Below are positions 7,334 through 11,962 of a DNA stretch of 11,962 bases, in pieces. Location of the stretch: contig VBOK01000007.1 in NCBI GenBank assembly GCA_005877565.1, forward strand, positions 1 to 11,962, in the 5' to 3' direction. The position numbers and the translations under genes are program-made. The notes under the pieces are model-generated. The model searched no databases. It worked only from the letters and a program-made list of their open reading frames with translations, and was not told the origin of the DNA. This DNA is from Nitrospirota bacterium (lineage in GTDB: Bacteria > Nitrospirota > Nitrospiria > Nitrospirales > NS-4). Position 1 is the stretch's first letter. Every line of letters starts with the position of its first letter.

Positions 7334-7401
7334 GTGATTCTGAGACCAAAGCAGGCAGTCTGTCGGCACCTGGTACTTACAGCTTTGTATGTGATTCTGA
7401 G
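7334..7401. repeat. Pair of 11-base direct repeats
   Basis: GTGATTCTGAG occurs at 7334-7344 and again at 7391-7401, 57 bases apart. The right-hand copy overlaps the candidate -10 box of the DJ-1 promoter; the left-hand copy lies in that gene's leader. Confidence 0.5.
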
Positions 7402-7422
7402 CCTATTTGCCCGTCATGTCAA
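7394..7422 (-). promoter_or_regulatory. Candidate promoter of the DJ-1 family gene
   Basis: On the minus strand a perfect TTGACA (7422 to 7417), a 17-base spacer and CAGAAT (7399 to 7394, four of six matches) fit a sigma70-type promoter. The leader to ATG 7302 would be about 85 bases. Confidence 0.5.
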
Positions 7423-7440
7423 TGAGCCAATTCTTGACAT
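7416..7440. repeat. Inverted repeat made of two opposed -35 boxes
   Basis: ATGTCAA (7416-7422) and TTGACAT (7434-7440) are perfect 7-base inverted arms around an 11-base centre. Each arm includes one TTGACA of the divergent promoter pair, so the symmetry may simply reflect that. It could also be an operator. Confidence 0.55.
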
Positions 7441-7462
7441 TAGGTAAGTCCTCTGTTAGCGT
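7434..7462 (+). promoter_or_regulatory. Candidate promoter of the helical-protein/valS cluster
   Basis: A perfect TTGACA (7434-7439) is followed after 17 bases by TAGCGT (7457-7462), which matches the -10 consensus at three positions. Transcription would begin near 7469, just before the ribosome site AAAGGAG at 7471-7477. Confidence 0.45.
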
Positions 7463-7485
7463 GGCTCGCCAAAGGAGCCACCGCC

Positions 7486-7842
7486 ATGGCGGATGCACCT
7501 GACGTCGACCTGACTCCTCTCACCACTGCCGTCACCAAGATAGCCGAGGATGTGGTACGAACGATCGCACGGGACACAGTCCCCTCTTTGCTCAAGCAGC
7601 AGGTCGAAGAGTCGTTGAAAAGAATGGTGCCGGTCCTGGTCGAAAGCGCCATCGCCGAAGAAAAAGTTCTGATCAAGGAGACCGTGCAGGAGGTCACCCG
7701 CAAGGCTTTGCCGGATGTGCTCAGGCCGATGGTTCAGCAGCTTGCCGAGGAGATCATCGAAAAGGTGGCGCGGGACGTGGTCGGCACGAAAGCTGAAGCC
7801 GAAGTCAAGAAAGAGATCGAACGTCTGACAGCCGAAGCCTGA
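7486..7842 (+). CDS. Small all-helical repeat protein of unknown function
   Basis: This encodes 118 residues from ATG 7486 with a good ribosome site (AAAGGAG, 8 bases upstream). There is no signal peptide, membrane segment or Cys. The sequence is highly charged and predicted helical throughout. It contains repeating units: VRTIARDTVPSLLKQQV at 24-40 matches VQEVTRKALPDVLRPMV at 67-83, and a shorter third copy, IEKVARDVV, starts at 91. The pattern recalls helical segments of the VEKVxWEVVPELAE type at the ends of some regulatory proteins in Deltaproteobacteria and Nitrospirota, but this is recall only. It lies 60 bases ahead of valS on the same strand with no visible terminator between, so they are probably co-transcribed. 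I assign no function. Confidence 0.82.
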   Translation: MADAPDVDLTPLTTAVTKIAEDVVRTIARDTVPSLLKQQVEESLKRMVPVLVESAIAEEKVLIKETVQEVTRKALPDVLRPMVQQLAEEIIEKVARDVVGTKAEAEVKKEIERLTAEA

Positions 7843-7902
7843 GTACCTCCCCGATTCTTTCATCCTTCCGGTCGTTTCCGCTCCGTGCTAGGATAACCTT
7901 CC

Positions 7903-10659
7903 GTGGAAAAAACATACGACCCCAAGCAGGTTGAGCGCCATTGGTACCAGACCTGGGCCGAACGCGGCTATTTCCATGCCTCCGTGACCAGCCCCGGGTC
8001 TCCGTACGCGATTGTGATCCCCCCTCCCAACATCACCGGATCCTTACACATGGGGCACGCCCTGAACAATACGCTCCAGGACATCCTGATCCGCTGGCGC
8101 CGCATGCAGGGGCGAAACACTCTCTGGGTGCCGGGGACGGATCATGCGGGCATCGCCACGCAGAACGTAGTGGAGCGGCAACTAATGGCGGAAGGAACTT
8201 CGCGCGAGGTGTTGGGCCGCGACGCCTTCATCAAGCGGGTGTGGGAGTGGAAAGCACAATCAGGCGGCGCGATCATCGAGCAACTCAAGCGCCTTGGGTC
8301 GTCATGCGACTGGGACCGCCTGCGCTTCACAATGGATGAAGGCCTGTCGAAGGCCGTGCGCGAGGTGTTCGTTCGGCTCTACGAAGACGGCCTCATCTAT
8401 CGCGGGAAACGTCTGATCAACTGGTGCCCGCGCTGCCTGACCGCGCTTTCCGACATCGAGGTCGAACACGAGGACGCCACCGGCAAGCTCTACCACATCC
8501 GCTATCCGCTGGCGGAGGATCCAACTACGCATCTGACCGTCGCGACGACGCGGCCTGAGACCATGTTGGGGGACACCGGCGTCGCAGTCCACCCAGAAGA
8601 CCCACGTTACAACCGCTTCATCGGAAAGAAGGTCAAGCTGCCGCTGACTAACCGCGCTATCCCAGTCGTGGGAGACCCCATTCTGGTGGATCGGGAATTC
8701 GGGACCGGCGCGGTGAAGATCACACCAGCCCACGACTTCAACGATTTTGAGGCCGGCCTGCGCCACGATCTGCCGCGAATCGTGCTGTTCGACCGCCATG
8801 CACATCTTGATCCTCTGGGGCTACAAGAAGCGGCGGTCGAGGAAGAACTCCGCGGCAAGCTGATCATGCTCCCGACAGCGGAAGCACGCGATGTGGTTGT
8901 CAAGAACCTGCGTGCACGAGGATTTCTCGCAAAGGTTGAAGACTATCCAATGGCGCTCGGCAAATGCTACCGCTGTAAGACGGTGGTCGAGCCCTACCTG
9001 TCGCCACAGTGGTTCGTCAAGATCCAGCCGCTGGCCGAGCCGGCGATCAAGGCCGTCGAATCCGGGCAGATCCGCTTGATTCCGGAGCAATGGACGAACA
9101 ACTACCTTGCCTGGATGCGGGACATCAAGGACTGGTGCATCTCCAGACAGATCTGGTGGGGGCACCAGATTCCGGCGTGGTACTGCCGGAGATGCAACGA
9201 GGACCGGTTGCTCCACACGTTGCCGGACGGAACCTGGATCATCCCTGATGATGCAACCCCTGTCGTTGCACGGGAAGCCCCCTCCCATTGCCCAGGCTGC
9301 GGCCACTCTGACCCAATGATCCAAGACCCTGACGTGCTGGATACGTGGTTCTCGTCCGCACTCTGGCCGTTCTCGACACTCGGCTGGCCAGACGAGACAC
9401 CAGAACTCAAGAAGTTTTATCCGACTTCTACCCTGGTGACCGGCTTTGACATCCTCTTCTTTTGGGTTGCCCGGATGATCATGATGGGCCTCAAGTTCAT
9501 GGGGCAGGAGCCTTTCCGGGACGTTTACATCCACGCTCTGGTGCGGGATGCCGAAGGCCAGAAGATGAGCAAGTCCAAGGGCAACGTCATCGATCCCTTG
9601 GCAGTGATGGACAAGTACGGAACCGACGCCTTGCGATTCACCCTTGCCGCGATGGCTTCGCCCGGACGGGACATCAAGCTCTCGGAGGAGCGCATCGAGG
9701 GCTACCGGAACTTCGCCAACAAGTTGTGGAACGCCGCGCGGTTCATCCTGATGAATCTGGACGGCCCCCGCGCGGAAGCCCCGTTGGCCGATCGGCCCAT
9801 CGCCGACCGATGGATCATGAGCCGTCTCCACCGCTGTATCGGGGAAGTCAACCGGTCGCTCGAGGAATACCGTTTCGATGAAGCAGCCAACACCGTCTAT
9901 CACTTTATCTGGCACGAGTACTGTGACTGGTACCTTGAATTCGCCAAGCTCGACCTCGCCAGCAAGGACGCAGCTGCAACCGCCTGCACACGTGCAACCC
10001 TGGTGGAAAGTTTCGAGACGCTCCTACGGCTCTTGCATCCCTTCATGCCCTTTATCACCGAAGAAATCTGGCAAGCTATTCCTCACAACGGCCCGAGTAT
10101 CATGGTGATGTTGTATCCCTCTCCGAACGGAGCGCTCGTCGATCAGATTGTCGAACGCGAGATTGACGCCACCAAGATTGTCGTGTCCGCTGTGCGCGAC
10201 TTGCGCGGTGTCCACAGCCTTGCGCCGTCGCACAAGCTCAGGGCCCTTGTCCTCGTGGACGATTCGGGAATCAGACACCATCTCGAGGCAAACCGGCCGA
10301 GGATCGTCGCGCTCGCCAAGATCAGTGAGTTGCACATCGGATCGGGCACCGAGCGTCCTCTGCACGCCGCGATGGGGTCTCTTTCCTTCCCTAACGGAGG
10401 GGCGGGGGAGATTTACTTGGACATGGCAGGTCTCATTGACGTTGCAAAGGAAAAAAGCCGCATTGAGAAGCGCCTGAAAGAGTTGACCGCGCAAATGGAA
10501 CAGGATGGAAAGAAGCTCTCGAACCCGGACTATGTTGCGAAAGTGCCTCCTGACATCCTGAAGAAAACAAGGGCCAGGCACGAGGAATGCCGCCTGGAGC
10601 ACGATAAGCTCTCCACAGAATTGGAGCGCCTGCGCGCGATGGCCGGAGGTGCGGGATGA
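7903..10659 (+). CDS. valS: Valine--tRNA ligase
   Basis: This encodes 918 residues, typical for bacterial ValRS, from a GTG start with AGGA about 9 bases before it. It attaches valine to tRNA-Val in the cytoplasm. Class I signatures are intact: PPNITGSLHMGH at 41-52 (HIGH motif HMGH, 49-52) and KMSKS at 554-558. The editing domain that removes mischarged threonine is present, with TTRPET at 215-220. Cys355/Cys358 and Cys428/Cys431 with Cys463/Cys466 look like zinc-binding pairs. DWCISRQIWWGHQIPAWYC precedes the second pair. The last 84 residues (835-918) form the C-terminal coiled-coil arm that contacts tRNA. The stop overlaps the nadC start (ATGA). I saw no T-box or other leader element upstream. 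Confidence 0.99.
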   Translation: MEKTYDPKQVERHWYQTWAERGYFHASVTSPGSPYAIVIPPPNITGSLHMGHALNNTLQDILIRWRRMQGRNTLWVPGTDHAGIATQNVVERQLMAEGTSREVLGRDAFIKRVWEWKAQSGGAIIEQLKRLGSSCDWDRLRFTMDEGLSKAVREVFVRLYEDGLIYRGKRLINWCPRCLTALSDIEVEHEDATGKLYHIRYPLAEDPTTHLTVATTRPETMLGDTGVAVHPEDPRYNRFIGKKVKLPLTNRAIPVVGDPILVDREFGTGAVKITPAHDFNDFEAGLRHDLPRIVLFDRHAHLDPLGLQEAAVEEELRGKLIMLPTAEARDVVVKNLRARGFLAKVEDYPMALGKCYRCKTVVEPYLSPQWFVKIQPLAEPAIKAVESGQIRLIPEQWTNNYLAWMRDIKDWCISRQIWWGHQIPAWYCRRCNEDRLLHTLPDGTWIIPDDATPVVAREAPSHCPGCGHSDPMIQDPDVLDTWFSSALWPFSTLGWPDETPELKKFYPTSTLVTGFDILFFWVARMIMMGLKFMGQEPFRDVYIHALVRDAEGQKMSKSKGNVIDPLAVMDKYGTDALRFTLAAMASPGRDIKLSEERIEGYRNFANKLWNAARFILMNLDGPRAEAPLADRPIADRWIMSRLHRCIGEVNRSLEEYRFDEAANTVYHFIWHEYCDWYLEFAKLDLASKDAAATACTRATLVESFETLLRLLHPFMPFITEEIWQAIPHNGPSIMVMLYPSPNGALVDQIVEREIDATKIVVSAVRDLRGVHSLAPSHKLRALVLVDDSGIRHHLEANRPRIVALAKISELHIGSGTERPLHAAMGSLSFPNGGAGEIYLDMAGLIDVAKEKSRIEKRLKELTAQMEQDGKKLSNPDYVAKVPPDILKKTRARHEECRLEHDKLSTELERLRAMAGGAG

Positions 10660-11492
10660 ACATTCGCGAGATCGTCGCTTGCGCTCTAGCCGAAGACCTG
10701 GGAACGGGCGATGTCACGACCCAGGCCCTGTTTCGCACACACGTGCCAGCAAGCGGGACGATCGTCGCCGAAGAGCCTGAGGGACTTGCCCTGGCCGGTC
10801 TCGCTGTCGCGGTCGAGGTCTTCGCACAGGTGGACCCGTCGTTGACCAACACTCTGTCCTTCGCAGACGGCGACAGGGTCCCAGCCGGCGCTGCAGTCCT
10901 CACAGTCACAGGAGATGGACGGTACATCCTGAATGGCGAGCGTGTGGCCCTGAATTTCCTGCAGCGGCTGTCCGGCATCGCCACGCTGACGGCGAAATTC
11001 TGCGACGCGGTGAAGGGGTTCAAGACCAGAATCATCGATACCCGGAAGACGACGCCTGGCCTGCGGGCCTTGGAGAAATGGGCCGTGACGCTGGGCGGCG
11101 GGGCGAATCACCGCTACGGTCTGGCGGACGGCATCCTGATCAAGGACAACCATCTCGCGCTGGCCGGCGGCGACGTTGCCAGAGCTTGCCTACAGGCCCG
11201 GGAACGGGCCCCGCACGGCCTGAAGATCGAAGTCGAGGTCCAATCGCTCGATGTCGTGCAAGCGGCTCTCGACGGGGGCGCCGATATTATCCTCCTCGAT
11301 AACATGAAGGTGCCCGCCATCCGCAAAGCCGTCGAGATGATCAAGGGACGCGCCACGATCGAAGTGTCGGGCGGGGTCACCTTGGGCAACGTGCGCGAGA
11401 TCGCCGCGGCAGGGCCGGACCTCATCTCCGTCGGCGCGCTGACACACTCGGCCCCGGCGGCTCGCTTCAGCATGGATATCGTCCCCCGGTGA
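10656..11492 (+). CDS. nadC: Nicotinate-nucleotide pyrophosphorylase (carboxylating), quinolinate phosphoribosyltransferase
   Basis: This encodes 278 residues, the normal family length. It converts quinolinate and PRPP to nicotinate mononucleotide, CO2 and pyrophosphate, the last committed step of de novo NAD synthesis. Conserved blocks are AEDLGTGDVTT at 12-22, GERVALNFLQRLSGIAT at 94-110 with Arg96, DTRKTTPGLRALEKWAV at 128-144, GGGANHRYGLADGILIKDNH at 147-166 with His152, Arg153 and Lys163, Glu192/Glu194 in the IEVEV strand, Asp215 in ILLDNM, and SGG and SVGALTHS near the C-terminus. All the residues expected for substrate binding appear present. The ATG overlaps the valS stop and has GGAGG 6 bases upstream; its stop overlaps the birA start. 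NadA and NadB are not in the window. Confidence 0.98.
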   Translation: MNIREIVACALAEDLGTGDVTTQALFRTHVPASGTIVAEEPEGLALAGLAVAVEVFAQVDPSLTNTLSFADGDRVPAGAAVLTVTGDGRYILNGERVALNFLQRLSGIATLTAKFCDAVKGFKTRIIDTRKTTPGLRALEKWAVTLGGGANHRYGLADGILIKDNHLALAGGDVARACLQARERAPHGLKIEVEVQSLDVVQAALDGGADIILLDNMKVPAIRKAVEMIKGRATIEVSGGVTLGNVREIAAAGPDLISVGALTHSAPAARFSMDIVPR

Positions 11493-11962
11493 CAGGACTA
11501 CCTACCCCTCTCGCGTTGGACGCGATCCGCCCGCATCTGGCAACCCGCGTGATCGGGGCGACTCTCCTCCTGCACGATGAAGTGGATTCGACGAACCGCG
11601 TCCTGGCGGATCTTGCGCATCAGGGCTCGCCAGATGGCACCGTGGTGGTCGCTGAGTCCCAAACGGCGGGCCGTGGCCGATTGGGGCGGACTTGGCTCTC
11701 CCCTCGCGGGCTCAATCTGTACGTGTCCATTCTCCTGGCCCGGAGGCTTCCCTCGGAAATGGTCACCTGGACCCCCATGCTCGCTGCGGTGGCAGTGTTC
11801 CGCACCATCCGCACGCTGACCAGCCTCGACGTCAGGCTGAAGTGGCCTAACGACGTGCTCGCCATCCGAGGCGGGGTGGGGCGCAAGCTGGCCGGCATCC
11901 TGGTTGACGCGGTCGGAACCGGCTCGGCGAGCGGACGCGCCTTGGTGGTCGGCATCGGCATC
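11489..11962 (+). CDS. birA: Biotin--[acetyl-CoA-carboxylase] ligase, N-terminal 158 residues (3' end outside window)
   Basis: The frame starts at GTG 11489, overlapping the nadC stop (GTGA), and stays open to the right edge. The enzyme makes biotinyl-AMP and transfers biotin to a lysine of carboxylase carrier proteins such as AccB. Signatures are DSTN at 33-36, the nucleotide/biotin loop GRGRLGR at 61-67, KWPNDVL at 118-124, RKLAGILVD at 132-140 with Lys133 at the place of E. coli Lys183, and VVGIGI at the edge. The catalytic core begins almost at once, so there is no room for the N-terminal winged-helix domain of bifunctional BirA. This is therefore a monofunctional ligase that should not itself repress biotin genes. 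No clear ribosome site precedes the GTG; translation is probably coupled to nadC. Only the missing C-terminal part is unverified. Confidence 0.96.
   Translation, partial: MTGLPTPLALDAIRPHLATRVIGATLLLHDEVDSTNRVLADLAHQGSPDGTVVVAESQTAGRGRLGRTWLSPRGLNLYVSILLARRLPSEMVTWTPMLAAVAVFRTIRTLTSLDVRLKWPNDVLAIRGGVGRKLAGILVDAVGTGSASGRALVVGIGI

Larger units (their letters stand above)
7303..7485. other. Divergent intergenic control region
   Basis: This 183-base gap lies between the leftward DJ-1 gene and the rightward helical-protein/valS cluster. It has two back-to-back promoter candidates, an inverted repeat formed by their -35 boxes and an 11-base direct repeat, listed separately. No coding frame or RNA gene is supported here. 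Confidence 0.6.

Noticed and set aside
8821..9915. A 364-residue minus-strand frame inside valS
   Set aside because: It is antisense to the conserved catalytic core of valS and shows no domain of its own; long antisense frames are common in GC-rich genes.

Overview
This is a GC-rich, densely packed bacterial chromosome window with no RNA genes, insertion sequences, phage genes or CRISPR array. The gene set and order (a very large secreted multicopper oxidase, a Tat-type DUF362 protein, a valS-nadC-birA string) suggest a Gram-negative bacterium and resemble what I would expect from Nitrospira or another Nitrospirota. That placement is an inference from gene content, not a search result.

Layout. 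Positions 1-3645 (minus) hold nearly all of a 1215+ residue exported multicopper oxidase that runs off the left edge. Its copper motifs are in permuted order (motifs 3 and 4 before the intact copies of motifs 1 and 2), as in the six-cupredoxin-domain MnxG-type manganese oxidases. A 265-base gap with a plausible promoter separates it from a small secreted protein of unknown function (3911-4318, minus). A short divergent promoter region follows. From there a three-gene plus-strand operon runs with 4-base ATGA overlaps: a Tat-signal DUF362 protein (4420-5484), a 3-methyladenine DNA glycosylase (5481-6044) and a HAD-type hydrolase (6041-6745). A DJ-1/PfpI-family gene (6742-7302, minus) converges on this operon with stop codons overlapping.

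The gap at 7303-7485 is a second divergent promoter region; its two TTGACA -35 boxes lie back to back as an inverted repeat. It drives the DJ-1 gene leftwards and, rightwards, a 118-residue all-helical repeat protein (7486-7842), then valS (7903-10659), nadC (10656-11492) and birA (11489 to the right edge). The last three are joined by ATGA and GTGA overlaps, so translational coupling is likely. They are housekeeping genes: valine tRNA charging, NAD biosynthesis and biotinylation of carboxylases.

No linked novel defence or mobile system is visible. The most interesting object is the multicopper oxidase. A complete set of type 1 and trinuclear copper ligands can be read from its sequence, and its C-terminal cupredoxin domain aligns without gaps to the active copper domain but has lost the cysteine, both flanking histidines and the axial methionine. 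Secondary points are the uncharacterised secreted neighbour, a HAD protein with Asn in place of the usual second catalytic Asp, and the helical repeat protein ahead of valS.
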